DNA from: Aurifilum marmelostoma
Lineage: Eukaryota; Ascomycota; Sordariomycetes; Diaporthales; Cryphonectriaceae
Direction of reading: 5' to 3'
Assembly (NCBI GenBank): GCA_027559495.1
Contig: JAMXSV010000010.1
Coordinates: 930,001 to 994,000, forward strand
Length of the DNA stretch: 64,000 nucleotides
Shown: one piece after another, positions 20,901 through 33,173 of the stretch
Layout of the letters: the number at the start of each line of letters is the position of its first letter
Position numbering within the stretch: position 1 is the first letter of the stretch
Notes under the pieces: model-generated
The model's input: only the letters and a program-made list of their open reading frames with translations
What the model was told of the DNA's origin: nothing
Databases searched by the model: none
Made by a program: the position numbers and the translations under genes

Positions 20901-23900
20901 TTTCGAGGATGCTGGGGAAGATATCGGCAATCAGGTCGACACCCTTCTGGAGAGACCAGCGGCCCACAAAGACAAACAGCTCGGCCGTCGGGTCGACCTC
21001 GAGACCGGCCCACTCCTGCGCCTTGACTCGGAGGTCGGCACGGCTGGCCTCAAAGGCCTCATCGATCTCCACTCCTTCCTTGCTGCTGCTCGAGGCGTCC
21101 TTCTCAGGCTCCCATGCGGCCGTGTCAGAAGGATCGGGGTTGGGAAGCTGGCCGATGTTCTTCAGACTCCAGAAGATAGGGTAACGAGCCAGCGAACGGT
21201 CACCGTACTTCTTGGACACACCCACAGCACCGAAGCCCCTCTGGTGATACCGCAGGTAGCTGGCACCGGCATGGAGCAGGTTGAAGACGGAACCGTACTG
21301 GACGTATTTCTTGACGACCTCATTCGGCAGGTTAAAGACCTCGCAGACCTCCTTGCTCTCCTCGGGAGTTCGCATGGGCCAGAGACCCTGGAACTCGGCG
21401 TTGTGGAGCGAAAGACAGACGGGGATCACCTGTGGCAACAGGTACAGAGGTGCGATAGCACCGTGATAATCGTTGATGTGGTAGATATCGACAGGGAACC
21501 GGCGGATAGTCTCGGCGATACAGCTGTTCCAGGCTGCGTACAGGATACCGCTCTCAATGTCGTCCATTCTGGCGATATAGGGCTCGGCCTTGGTCTGCTG
21601 GCGGAAGATAGGAGCATCGAGAAGAACATAGGTAATGTTCTTGACCCTGTGGTACTGCACGTTGACCTCATAGGACTCGCCCATAATCTCGACGAACATG
21701 GACTCGGCGGGCTCGTCCATAGGGTATTCGATGCCACCCACACAGGGCACCACCCAGACCAGGTTAACGTGCTCCAGAGCCGTGCTCATCAGCTTGGCCA
21801 TGACACCCAGACCACCAATCTTGATGCTGATGTTCCAGTCATCAATGTTGTACTCCATGGTGGCGATCAGGATCGTCCTCTTCTCGCCCGAGGACTTGAC
21901 GACAGGCAGAGATGTGGACGCCGAGGACGGTGAGAGGGCCCGCAGGGCGATGCTGTGCTTTCCTCCCTTCTTCTCGTCTGCATCCGAAGGCTTCAGGAGG
22001 CCGTCGAGGGACATGAAGAGCTTGGACTTTCTCTTGAAACCCTTCTTGTTGACCTTGACCTGGTAGAAGCCACGAACGTACACCCATCCTGCCAGGGCCG
22101 CGGTGATGATAGGGATACAGGCCAGGAACCAGTACAGCCAGACCTGCAAGGGAGCGCTGCCTGCGGGGACAGCCTTGATCGACCAGGTGGCGTCGTTGAT
22201 GACAATCTTGTACGACAGGTATGGCCACGACGGAGCCGACGACATGTTGAAGACGTTCTCCGACAGACTGCTGGGCGCCAGTCTGTCCAGGATGCCATCG
22301 CCGTCGATATCGCCATACAGGAAGGACTGGTCCGACTGGCCATCCGGGTTCATGCCCCAGATGTTGGCCTGCACCTGTGCCGGCCACTCGTACATGAAAT
22401 GCATCTCCCAGGTGCTGTTGCCCACGAGCTTCATCGTGTTGGGCTTGCCCGAGTCGAAACCCCAGTCGTTGAAGTCACCATGCATGAAGATGTGAGGATA
22501 CTGGCGCTGGTAGGTGACGCCGGCATCGCCGTGCTGGATGAAGGCCGAGGACCCGAGGGGCCGGCTCCAGTACTGCACCATCAGGTGGTAGCCATCCCAT
22601 TCCTGTGCGCTGGTACCGGACCAGCTGAGAGTCGTGACGGTCTGGCTCTCGCCCGTGTAGTTATTCCAGCTGCTCCAACTCGAACCCCAGTTCGTGCTGT
22701 ACCGCCACTTCTGCGCTCCCGCAGCACTGTGGTGGACAGTCATGATGTCGTCGTCGTTCACAGTCAACAGCGCAGTCGAGTAGTTGCCAGTCTGCGGCCA
22801 GACAACGGGGTTGGTGGGCAGGCCGCGTCGGATGAGGAAGCGGTCGATGCTGTCGGTTGCGACGCCGTCTGAGGTAGATGCATTAACAACAGTGAGCCTG
22901 TGCACACCGTCCTGAAGTCCAGAGAGCGTGGCAGTCCAGGTCCAGGCTGTAGGGATGTACCCGACAAAGTCCCCGACCTCTGTGTCTGTCACAGCGCCGC
23001 AGTCTGCCGTACCGAAGGTGGTCAGGTTCTGGGCTCCATAGCCGTCAAGATACGACTCGACATAGACAGCGGCGGTAACAGCATCGCAGTCCATCTCTTG
23101 TGAGAAGCCCAGCACAATCTCCAGGTCGCCTGTCGAGTCCACCGATGAGTCGATCTGGTAGTCGTGGCCGGGAGTGAACTTTGTGATCATGGGACCAGGC
23201 GCGACATAGTCGTCGCTGACAACAAAGACCTTGAACTCGTACGGCTGCATGGTGACGCTCGAGAAGCAGCCCATGTTGGCGTCGGTGCCTGTCCAGTTCG
23301 TGTTGGAGACAGCCGAGTCCTCAAGCGTGTAGGCGGCCTCGCTCGAGTTCATCAGATTCTTCACAGACTTGCCGGCATCGAAAGGGGAAAGGAAGGCCTT
23401 CTCCTGGTCGCTGCAATCAAAGCTATAAGTGGTCGTCACGTTGTTGTTGTGGAAGACCAGCCAGACGGGCGTCGTGCTGTTGGACGACACTGTCTGGGTC
23501 TGCGTGTTGTAGGCCCTGACGACGCTCCAGATTCCGAACTCGGTGGATGACGTGCTGCCGTTGAGAAGGGTGTAGCTGGTCTGGTTGGACAGCTTGTCCA
23601 GGAGCCAGCCGCCCTCGAGAACCGGGTACGTGTCCCGCAGCGAGAACATGTGCTTCATGGTGTTCCTGATGGGAGCTGAAGGATCCCGGTGGTCCAGCGC
23701 CTGCGACTCATCAGTACAGCCAGTCAGGGCCCTCTCGGCAGGCCAGTCAACGAGAATGGAGCTGCCCAGCGTGTAACAGCCGTGCCTCATCCATGCCTGG
23801 GACGGCGAGAAGGCCTGTCGGCCGAAGACGTAGTTGTCGGCTGTGCTGTCGACAATGTACATGTCCTGCTCCTCTCCGTAGTAGACGAGGGGAATGCCGG

Positions 23901-25638
23901 GCATAAGCAGCGTGGTGACCATGTAGCCCAGCATCATGCGCTTGGTGCCCTGTTCGACACCGGACCAGCGGAAGACGTCCTGGTTTGCCACGCCGTACAG
24001 GTGACGAGGGTCGAACTCGCCCGTGTTGGCGTTGTAGAAATCATTCGACAGCATCATCTGGTTCCACATCTCAACCCAGTCGGTGGGCAGGTCGTAGGCG
24101 GCATCAAGGTTTCCGCTCATGCCGAGGAAGCGCGTCAGGAAACGGTACACAGAGTAGTGGAACGCGCCGGCATCCAGTGCGCTGGTGCCCGGATCACGGA
24201 GGAAGTAGTCGCTGTCGGTCTCGTTCCAGGTCATATTCTGGGCCGTCGACACGTCGTCCACCCACATGTCGAGGGAGCGGCCACGGCCCACCCAGATGGA
24301 CCCGAGCGTGTTGCCGGAGGTAATCTCGCCCACCACCATGAAGTTGGTCTTGTTGTAATCTCTGGCACACTCGCGCATCTTGGTGGAGAAGGATGCCTGC
24401 GCGTCGACAGACACCTGCATGGCCTTGTCGACACGGAACCCATCGATGTCGAGGGCAGCAATCGTCATGCATGAAAAGCGCTCGAGGCGCTCACGCACGG
24501 GAGCATACCACTCACGCAGACGATCCTGGACGGAGGCGAACTTGGACAGCTGACGTTCCCAGTCGGGGAACACACCAAAGGCCTCGATATCACCGTACTG
24601 GTCAAAGTCGCTGTCGTAGCACCCCACAAGCTGGTTGGAGCTGTTGAAGTCGACCAGCTCGCCCGTCTCGTACCAGAATGTAGGATAGTCGCACGTGTCA
24701 TTATAGGTGTTGCCAAAGTCGAAGTCGAGGTACTGCCTGGATGTCTTCCACTGGACCTTGTGCTCGTCGACAGTGAAGGGCGCACTGGTGTTCAAGTAAC
24801 CCTCGAAGCCAATCAAGTCGCCGAGGCTGTATAATTGCAATAACATGTGCGCGTGAGAAAGCTGTCGGCGTAGAGGAGGGGGGGGGGGGGAAGGAGAAGA
24901 AAAGGAAGAAGCGGGTCGGAAGCAGTTGGGGCATATCTGAACTTACGTGGCCATCGTGTTATCGAGGATGACATACATGCCCCGAGCATGAATCTCGCCC
25001 ACAGTATCCTGCCACATTGTCACATTGCCAAAGTGCTTATCGAGCATGGTCAGATCGAGCGGCTGAGCGCATTCTGTTAGCACGGAAACAGCGAGACGAA
25101 GGACCTCATCCTTTCCTGTTGTGTTGTAGACCTACCGAATATGCGTCGGCGCCCCATGGCTGGTTGATGAAAGGAGATCCGGCAAGGTAGATGCCCTGCT
25201 TCTCGTCAGCATACGTATGCAAAAGAAAAGGGACTCTGGCTCCCTGATCGATCAGAGTTTTGTGTGTGCGCGCACCTTGATGCCCATGCCGGCGATATAG
25301 TCCAGCGAGTCCACCAAGCCCTGCAGATCACCTCCATTGCGGATCTGGGTGGCCATCATATCCGTCTCGAAGAGCGTCCCGTTGGCATTGTCGTTGGTCG
25401 GATCACCGTTGACAAAACGATCCATAAAGACCGTGTAGAAGGGAAACCTCCAGTTGTCTGGGGATTTGTGGTAATCATGGCCGGTTCGCTCTTCTATCCA
25501 GTAGTCGAGAGGGTTCGTTGCTGTCGTGTTCGCATTAAGATTATATTCTGCCTCGGAGGCGTCGTATCTGAGACCGTGAACGAAGGTAGTAGTAGAGCAC
25601 AAAAGAGTGATGGCCCGCAGCCACGGAAGGGAAATCAT
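17997..25638 (-). CDS. ags1: cell-wall alpha-1,3-glucan synthase
   Basis: Six exons: 25276-25638, 25136-25195, 24947-25062, 19477-24826, 19004-19380, 17997-18922. With one surplus base ignored in a G5 run at 19586-19590, the product is 2396 aa, the usual family length. Order: signal peptide (MISLPWLRAITLLCSTTTFV), extracellular GH13 amylase-like domain (about 60-500, with DGFRVDKAMQ and VVGEITSGN), a membrane span near residue 1080, a cytosolic GT5 glycogen-synthase-like domain (KIGGLGVMAKL near 1180, then EPFGLVAVEFGRKGALG), a Ser/Pro-rich linker, and a C-terminal polytopic membrane domain (about 1970-2396) thought to export the polymer. The enzyme polymerises alpha-1,3-glucan at the plasma membrane from nucleotide-activated glucose. 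Introns are 80, 73, 120, 96 and 81 bp. The first donor is an atypical GTGCGC. The start at 25638 excludes an upstream CAA-repeat extension. Confidence 0.95.
19439..19452. repeat. G14 homopolymer inside glucan synthase intron 4
   Basis: Fourteen G on the plus strand; on the gene's strand this is C14 within the 96-bp intron 19381-19476, 24 bases downstream of the donor. Confidence 0.95.
24878..24890. repeat. G13 homopolymer inside glucan synthase intron 3
   Basis: Thirteen G on the plus strand; C13 on the gene's strand, within the 120-bp intron 24827-24946. Confidence 0.95.
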
Positions 25639-26300
25639 CGTCACCACCAACAACAACAACAACAACAACACCACCACCACAACCGCAGCTCACCGGTCGG
25701 TGAGGGAGACTGAAACTGATTCGGACGGGGAAAACAGCAGCAGCAGCAGCAAAAACAAGAAGAAAAAGAAAGAGTGTGACCGGATGCTCTAGAGAGACAT
25801 AACCCGATTGCTGTTCCTGTCCTCCAATAACGATAGACAAGGAACTACTACTACTACTAGGACAGAGAACGAGCGACTGTGTGTAGGTAGGTGTGTGGTG
25901 TGAGAGGTGGGTGTGCGTGTGTGACGATGAGCAGCCACAGGAGCGATAAGTGACAAGACAATTTAGAAAAAAGGAAGGACGGTAAGATGTCTGGATGGCG
26001 CCGGACAGGCAACAGAAGTTTGTCCAAAGGACCACGGCTAGCCCTACGGCCGGGACTCTTTCTCCCATGCCCCTCGCTAAGAGGGGCCGTTCTCGATGCT
26101 ACGACGCTCCCAACAGGGGGGCTCTGGCCATGGTGGAGAGAGAAGGAGGATATTTTGGCATCCTACTGCACCAACAAGGTTGTACAGTATCGTCACTGTC
26201 CACACTGAGCTGAGCTAAACTTAGCTTAGACTCCCCTCCCGGCGTCCACGACATGGGATGACAGATTTGCACTTCAGCCACACCAGGGACGTTATTGCTC

Positions 26301-26315
26301 GGGGGGGGGGGGGGG
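26301..26315. repeat. G15 homopolymer
   Basis: Longest G/C run in the window. Located in the divergent spacer upstream of the glucan synthase. Confidence 0.95.
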
Positions 26316-28583
26316 AAGGGTAGTGGTAGATGGGAAAAGGGGGACGGGGGAACGGGGTGCTGCGGATTCTGTCCGCGACAGAAGCTGGTGGGGTGTGGGA
26401 GGGTTCCTGGGTTTGGTGTACATAGTAAAGAGAGGCGCGCGCATACCCCATCATGGGTAGCCTCGAGGCGGACGGTGGAGGTGGTGTCAAGACCCGAGCC
26501 CCTGGCCACGGAGAGGGAGAGAGAGAAAGCAAAGTACTGTACCCTGGTCGACCAGGAACCTTTTGGTTCGTCCAATGCCAGCTCTGGCTCAGGAGGGCCA
26601 GAGCACACGATGCATGTCCCAGGCACCTTGCCCACTGTGTTCACCCTCATCGCCACTCTATACAGTATTCTTCCGAACCATGGAGGTCCCCCCCCCTCTG
26701 GCCGAGGCTGTTTCTCCTTCTCCCTCTTCGGCCCTCCTGCTCCAGCTTCTGTTTTGTCCATATGTTAGCTGTAAGTGCTTGCGACATCTATCTTTAGAGA
26801 CCCAGCTATCCACCAGCCTAGAGGCACCAGTCCGTTGCGCTGGACCATGGAGTGGACACTCATTACAGACGCTCTTTCCAAGGACGAGCACAGTGACCAA
26901 CCTGGATGAGGAAGCAGAAGAAAAAAAACCTTGGCGTCTGGGCCAGTGATGAGCCCCACCAAGCCGGATGCTGCCCGGGCACGTAGCACCATAGTAGTAC
27001 TAGGTCCAAGCTGCGCTCCTGGGATCTTTATGCGGTCACGATTGGGTCTCACAGGGTGTCATGACCACACCACCACCCCATACTGCGAAGTGGTGTGTAG
27101 TCCATTTCCCATCCTGCGGATTTTAGCTCGGGGCAAGAATTTTGGGTATAGGGGAGCCCTCTCTTGTCTCCCTCGTCACCCACAGTATAGTTATTCTCTC
27201 CTTCCCACCCTCCCCCATCCCCTTCCCCGTCATTCCCCTCTTCGCGCCATGGTGCTTCGTCAAGGTCGTCGCGGCTGGCCGCGCAAGACGTACCCACAGG
27301 GCTGAATGGCCAACGCAGAATGGCCCGTGCAGGGGGGGTGGTAAGAACAACATCGTCAGACACAGCAAGAAAAGCAGCATAAAAGAGAAGAGTCCAGAAG
27401 CAGGCAACGGCAGACACACGGACAAGATCCAAGGCCGAACCGAGGAGCCTTGGGGCCGTTTGTCGATCCTGAAAATAGGCGGCGGTCGAAGCGAGTCTAA
27501 CACCACACACGAAGGAAAAAAAAAGAGGGCATGTGTGTGGGCGAAGTCGAACCCGCGAGGGAAATGATGGTCATGCCTTCTGCAACGTGGGAGAGGATGG
27601 AGCCTCAGTCCTTTTCGGGCAAAGCGTCAGGGCCAGAAGCGTCTGGAAATGGGAACCTCCTTGCAGAGAAGAGCCCGCCACGCGATACGAGGTCCTACTG
27701 TACCGGCAGAGTCAGGCACACCCCAGGCCCAGAGCGGGAACCCAGCAGGGGGAAGTGACCACTGAGCTCGCAGGAACGTCATCACAGCTACCCAAAGAGG
27801 ATACGCCTATCGCCGTGGTGGCGCAATAAGGTTATCGCCTACCCTGCCCGAACACCCCCATCCCACCCTCGTCGCTACCATGTACGGACAGGGTGTGATC
27901 GCATACTGTGGTGCGTGGGGCCATAACACAAAAGTGAAAGAGAGAGAGAAAAAAAAAAGAGGCCGCAACAGACCTGGACTGTGCCCAACGCCAACGCCCA
28001 CTTTCCACGGCCCACGACCCACCTTCGTTCTGTAGCACGTCCTGCCCTGACCTACCTTTCTTTTTTCTTCTGTTTTTATTATGGTACTGCCAAGTGCTAA
28101 GAGTACTAGCTTTTGGTATCAGGACTCCATCTTTTTTTTTTACTCTCGCGAGTCGCGACCCTCCTCCGCCTTCGCCTCATCGCCTCCGCCGCACTTCTCC
28201 AGCATCACGTTACGAGTCAGGAAAACGGTGCTCCCGTCTTACTGCTCATACTACGTAGCAGCACAATGCAATTGACAAAGAGGTGACAGTAGAAGACAAT
28301 CTTCCCCCTACCCCTGAATTAGACTCGCGACTCGGACAAGTGACGGCCGGGGGGAGGGGGGGGAGACCTCAGCTCTCTCCCGGACCCCAACCCGCCCGTT
28401 GACAATGGCATCACGACAGCCAATCAATCACCAACAATTGAACAGAGAGTTATCTTGTATCGAAACTGCCACGGCAGGTGTGTCGATCTTAATCACACGC
28501 CCTTATCTCGCCTGAAAGGAAGGGTTGATGGGGAGGGGGGGGTGGTAGGCGATACGGTATCATTATGCTGCTAGTGCGTGTGA

Positions 28584-28606
28584 GTGTGTGTGTGTGTGTG
28601 TGTGTG
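28584..28606. repeat. GT dinucleotide microsatellite
   Basis: About eleven GT units in the alpha-glucan divergent spacer. Confidence 0.9.
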
Positions 28607-29859
28607 CTGTGGTTGATAAGAGGATTTCAGCCATGATACCACCCCCCCACGATAAGCGGTCGCCTGCAAGACCTCGCACACGCTTCTGCACGAGAAAAGG
28701 GTGAACAAGGCCAGACCAAACAGGGGAAGCAGATAGAGAAAAAAGAAAATGAAGGAAGCCCAAAGAGAAAGAGACCAAAAAAGAAAAACTGGGTCAGACA
28801 ACATGTTGGTGCAGGGGCACGACTTGGCTTTCATGCCCCGGTCCAAAACCGAATTTCCCGCCTTGGCCCATTTCACGCGATGACTGGCTGCATATGTGCG
28901 TTACTGTACACAGTAATGTAATTTCTCAATACGACCGTCACCACTAATTGTACAAAGTACCATCCGGCCTGCTCGAGGGGGCCGTGGAATGCGCCTGGAT
29001 ACTCCATGTCACCACAATCGACTACCATGTACTAGTACAGACGGTCCGGCCTGGGGGCTTCCTGCCCTTGCCCATCCGAGATAAGCCTCTCGAAATCTCT
29101 TCCCTCCCTCATGGAAGGTCACGAACAAGCCTCCATCAGCCAAACTCTGTCGTCCACAGGTCCACCGACGCTCAGCCATATATGGATCCCACGATGGTCA
29201 GAATACGGACCGTCTAAAATTGGGGCTGGCTGAGGAGGGCCGTAATTCTCTCAGCCTAGCCAAGACGACCCAACGGGACACACGATGATGGCGGCAAGCC
29301 GAGTCGTAGCAGGAGAGGAGGAGAGGAGCAGCAGGAGAAGCGGTCGCTACCGTCTGCCAAGGGTGTGCGATCTGCTGAGACTGAATGGACTCCGTCCGGA
29401 TACGACGGCCAATATAGATGCGGGCCCCCTGGCAGTCTGGGGGTTCCGAGGGAAGAGAAGAATCCAATTTCCCCCGTGGGAACCACCTGACAGTCCGCTT
29501 CACTTTCCTCCACAAGGTTATGTGCGGATTTGACCCTCGTCCTTCACTTTGACGATTCTCCTACCTCACATCAGTCATTCGTTCACCTGTTGGCCCTACC
29601 ACCTGGGGAAGAAGCAAAAGAAGAAGAAGGAGAAATAAAGGGGGAAACCAAACAAGGAATCGCTTCGCCTTTCTTTGTTTCATACGCTCTTTTTCTATTC
29701 TCCAGACACACTCTCTATCTTTCTCTCCGGCCACTAGAATCCGTGGAGAAGTGGAGGCGTTGCGTATACCCTCATTACGCGTTGCAACCTGACACCCGCA
29801 CATAGTCTCTCGTTGTCTCCTTTTCCAAACCACATTCGTTTCCGATTCTTAAAGGCATC

Positions 29860-31696
29860 ATGTACACCGCGCCACTCGCCCTCGCAGCGGCCACGGCCCT
29901 GTTTAGCGCTTCCAACGCTGCCACCACCGAGGAATGGAAGTCGAGGTCCATCTACCAGGTCGTCGTCGACCGCTTCGCGAAGACGGATGGGTCGACCACA
30001 GCCGAGTGTGACGAGCTGTACCTCTTCTGCAATGGAACCTGGACCGGCCTGATCAACCACCTGGACTACATTCAGGGTGAGTGAGACTCCTTTGTGTTGG
30101 TCTGCTTTCTTATGTGAAGAGACGAGATAGAGAGAGAGAGAGAGAGAGAAGAAAAAGATGGGTTGCTGACGAGGGCTCACTCGTGCCTCCGCGTTCAGAC
30201 ATGGGCTTCACGGCCGTCCAGATCAGCCCAGTCGTGCACAACATTGATAACGACACCATTGTCGGTGATGCATACCACGGCTACTGGCAGGATGACCTCT
30301 ACGCCATCAACCAGCACTTCGGCACGGCGGACGAGCTCAAGAAGCTGTCGACCGAGCTTCACAACCGCGGCATGTACTTCCTGGTCGACGTTGTGGTCAA
30401 CAACATGGCCCAGGCCTTTAACAACACGTACCCGCCGCCTCTGGACTACGCCCTGATTGAGCCCTTTGACAACAAGGAGTACTACCACCCGTACTGCAAC
30501 GTGACCGAGTGGTCCAACGCGACCAACTACCAGGACTGCTGGCTGTACCCCCTGGGCGTCGCCCTGGCTGACCTCGACACCGAGTCCGACACTGTGGTCG
30601 ACATGTTTGGCACCTGGATCAAGGGGCTCATCTCCAACTACACCATCGACGGCATCCGCATCGACGCCGCCAAGCACGTCAACGACGACTTCCTGCCCAC
30701 TTTTGTCTCCAACGCCGGCGTCTTCGCCCTGGGCGAGGTGCTGACCGGCGTGGTCGATGACTTCTGCCCGTACCAGACCGACGGCCGGCTCCCTGGAATG
30801 CCCAACTACCTCGAGTACTACCAGATCATCGACGCCTTCAACGGCGGCGAGATGACCCTGATCGAGTCGATGCGGTCCCAGGCGCGCGATGCCTGCAACG
30901 ACACCGCCGCGCTGGGCTCCTTCGCCGAGAACCACGACATGCCTCGCTTTGCCTCGTACAATGACGACATGGCCCTCGCCAAGAACGCCATGGCCTACAT
31001 CATCCTCAACGACGGTATTCCTCTGGGTACGCCTCTCTCCCTCCTCCCTTCCCCTCCTCGTTCACGCCACTCCTTGCTTGTGAAGTCGGAAGAAGAAAAA
31101 GGACTAACATCTAGTGCCACGGACCAGTCTACCAGGGCCAGGAGCAGCACTACAACGGCGGCGAGACCCCCAACAACCGCGAGGCCATCTGGCTGTCGGG
31201 TTACAACACGTCGGCCGAGCTGTACCAGACGGCCAAGACGCTCAACACGGCCCGCAACTACCTGATCAACCAGACGGCGTCGGGCGGCTCGACCTCGTAC
31301 ATCAGCTCGCAGGCGCAGTCGCTCCACGTCGACACCAACCACCTCTGCCAGGTCAAGGGCCCCAGCGGGTACCAGATCGTGTCGTGCATCGTCAACCTGA
31401 GCAGCTCCGGCTCCAGCTACACCCTGTCCATCGGCGGCTTCGAGGCCGGCGACGCCGTCGTCGAGCTGCTCAGCTGCACCACCAGCACCGCCGACGACAC
31501 CGGCAACGTCACCATGTACATGAACAAGGGCCAGCCTATGGCTTACGTCCTGCAGAGCCACCTCAGCGGTACCGGCCTGTGCAACACCACCGAGGACGCG
31601 GCTACTGCGGCCAAGGACAACGCCGCGGCTGGTGTCAGGGGCAGCCTAACCATGCTCGCTGGTGTCATGGTTGCCGCGCTGATGATGACCCTGTAA
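29860..31696 (+). CDS. GPI-anchored GH13 alpha-amylase-like 4-alpha-glucanotransferase (AgtA type)
   Basis: Three exons (29860-30076, 30199-31026, 31128-31696; introns 122 and 101 bp) encode 537 aa. The start is a cleavable signal (MYTAPLALAAATALFSASNA). The end is a GPI-attachment signal: small residues, then the hydrophobic tail SLTMLAGVMVAALMMTL. GH13 regions are intact except one: region I is DVVVNN with Asn141 where Taka-amylase has His122; region II GIRIDAAKHV carries nucleophile Asp228; region III GEVL carries acid/base Glu252; region IV ENHD carries Asp319. The His-to-Asn change with a GPI tail is what I know of Aspergillus AgtA-type enzymes, which transfer maltooligosaccharides rather than hydrolyse starch and are linked to wall alpha-glucan. 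Many N-glycosylation sequons are present. Intron 1 contains a GA repeat (30128-30149). The glucan synthase is divergent upstream. Confidence 0.9.
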
Positions 31697-32406
31697 GGAG
31701 AAACAGGGGAGGATCTCGGGGAGGGCGTGGTGGCAGGGGTGGTAGTAGAGGGTGAAGACATGGGGATGAGGTGTGAGCCTTAGAGGTTGTGAGGATGGCA
31801 TGCGTTTATGGTCCTGATTTCTTGTGACCACGAGAATAGAGTGTTCAAAAAGGTTCTGCTAGTATTAGTACTGTAATGACCTCGCCGTATATATTTTATG
31901 CCTTATTAAGAATTCAACCCCAATGTAAAAACCATTTCCAGCTACAATACTTGATAAGCAAAGAAAAAGTCATTGGGAGTGAAGAGTGCTCATGATCCTT
32001 GTGTGTTCAACAACTTGGTAGGGGAATCAATACCCTCGGTATGTTTCCGAATGCAGATACGCTGACCGCTGGTGTACTCACCAACCCCTCCCCCCCTGGC
32101 GACCTTGGCAAAAAAAAAGGGGGGGGGGCCATCTCTCCCAAACCATCAAGTACTTTCACCAGCGCGATGAAATAAAAATAGATGCAAACATCACCTTTTT
32201 CAATCTCGCAAAGATCAAGTCTTGTCCTCCTTACTTTCGAAAGAGACGTGAGGTCGAAAGGGTTAGGGCGCATTAGTCATCTCCTGAACTTTTCTTGGAG
32301 AAAATCCTGCCAACTTGGTTTCCCCTTTTATTCTTGTTTTTTTTTCTTTACTCTTCAGCCTTATGCAAGTAATCTGATTACTGTAGCCGCTCGCTGCTGG
32401 GGGGGA

Positions 32407-32420
32407 GGGGGGGGGGGGGG
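32407..32420. repeat. G14 homopolymer
   Basis: Fourteen G preceded by a shorter G7 run and one A. Intergenic. Confidence 0.95.
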
Positions 32421-33155
32421 AGGGAAGGGTTGACTCCCTGCGGCACAGTAGTAAATACAGTATTCCGTGATCCGTCCCCCCCCCTTACATGGATCGTCGC
32501 GGGGATTTGGGGGAGGGGGAGGGCAACGTTAACAACCACATGCACGTGCTGGACATGCAGATCATTTGAAAGAACGTCGTTAAGTTTTGCGAATACTCTT
32601 GCTGAGCAGATGGTTGCGGGGACTCCCATGTCCCTTCTTTTTTTACTTTTTTTTTTTTTTGGCCTTCTTAAACCATACTTTATCATGCAGATTTCGCGCA
32701 AGGACAAGCCTGGTAATCTGGCTGAAACCCTGGGGTGGTGAGAAGCTTGGTTCATCGCTGATACTTAGTACCTAGTGGGAGGGAGGGGGGAGGCAGCGAG
32801 ATCGACCCGCACCTGTCAACTGATTGTCATTCCCTTTTCCCCCACGATCCGCTTCCTTTTGAACGCACACACCACAGTTTATTGATCTTTGGTGTTCCAC
32901 TTCATTTTAGAGGGCAAATTTACATGCTAGAGGGAAATCCTGGGTCAGCGGCGGAAAGGGTGAGCGAGATGTTGCCAGACCGAGCGTGGTCTTTTTGGGG
33001 GTTTGTGTCGTGTTGAAATAAGGAGCAGAGAATTGGCTGGGGACGTTTTATAAGTGCCTAGTAACTTGTAAATTTAACATTATATCAAGGCACTCAGGCA
33101 CTGACATGCAGATGGTAATCCTGGGAGATCTAGCCTGCATGGTTGATATCATAAT

Positions 33156-33173
33156 TGTGTGTGTGTGTGTGTG
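33156..33173. repeat. GT dinucleotide microsatellite
   Basis: About nine GT units at the edge of the AT-rich block upstream of the Ohr gene. Confidence 0.85.

Larger units (their letters stand above)
25639..29859. promoter_or_regulatory. 4.2 kb divergent regulatory region of the alpha-glucan pair
   Basis: Gene-free spacer between the start codons of the glucan synthase (-) and the GPI-anchored GH13 gene (+). It is far longer than the 0.8-1.9 kb divergent spacers elsewhere in the window. It contains AAC and AGC triplet runs (about 25650-25752), G15 (26301-26315), a GT dinucleotide run (28584-28606) and other G/C-rich low-complexity stretches. Open frames here (for example 26099-26761 on the minus strand) show no protein-like features. 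A shared regulatory role is inferred from position only; long 5' leaders or an unannotated non-coding RNA are possible. Confidence 0.45.

Noticed and set aside
26099..26761. 220-codon minus-strand frame in the alpha-glucan spacer
   Set aside because: Begins with an ATG but its Pro/Ser/Lys-rich content comes from low-complexity tracts, including the G15 run, with no domain or splice evidence.
27530..27640. Possible minus-strand tRNA with a GGGTTCGAC-like T-loop
   Set aside because: The anticodon and acceptor stems do not pair, so there is no cloverleaf.
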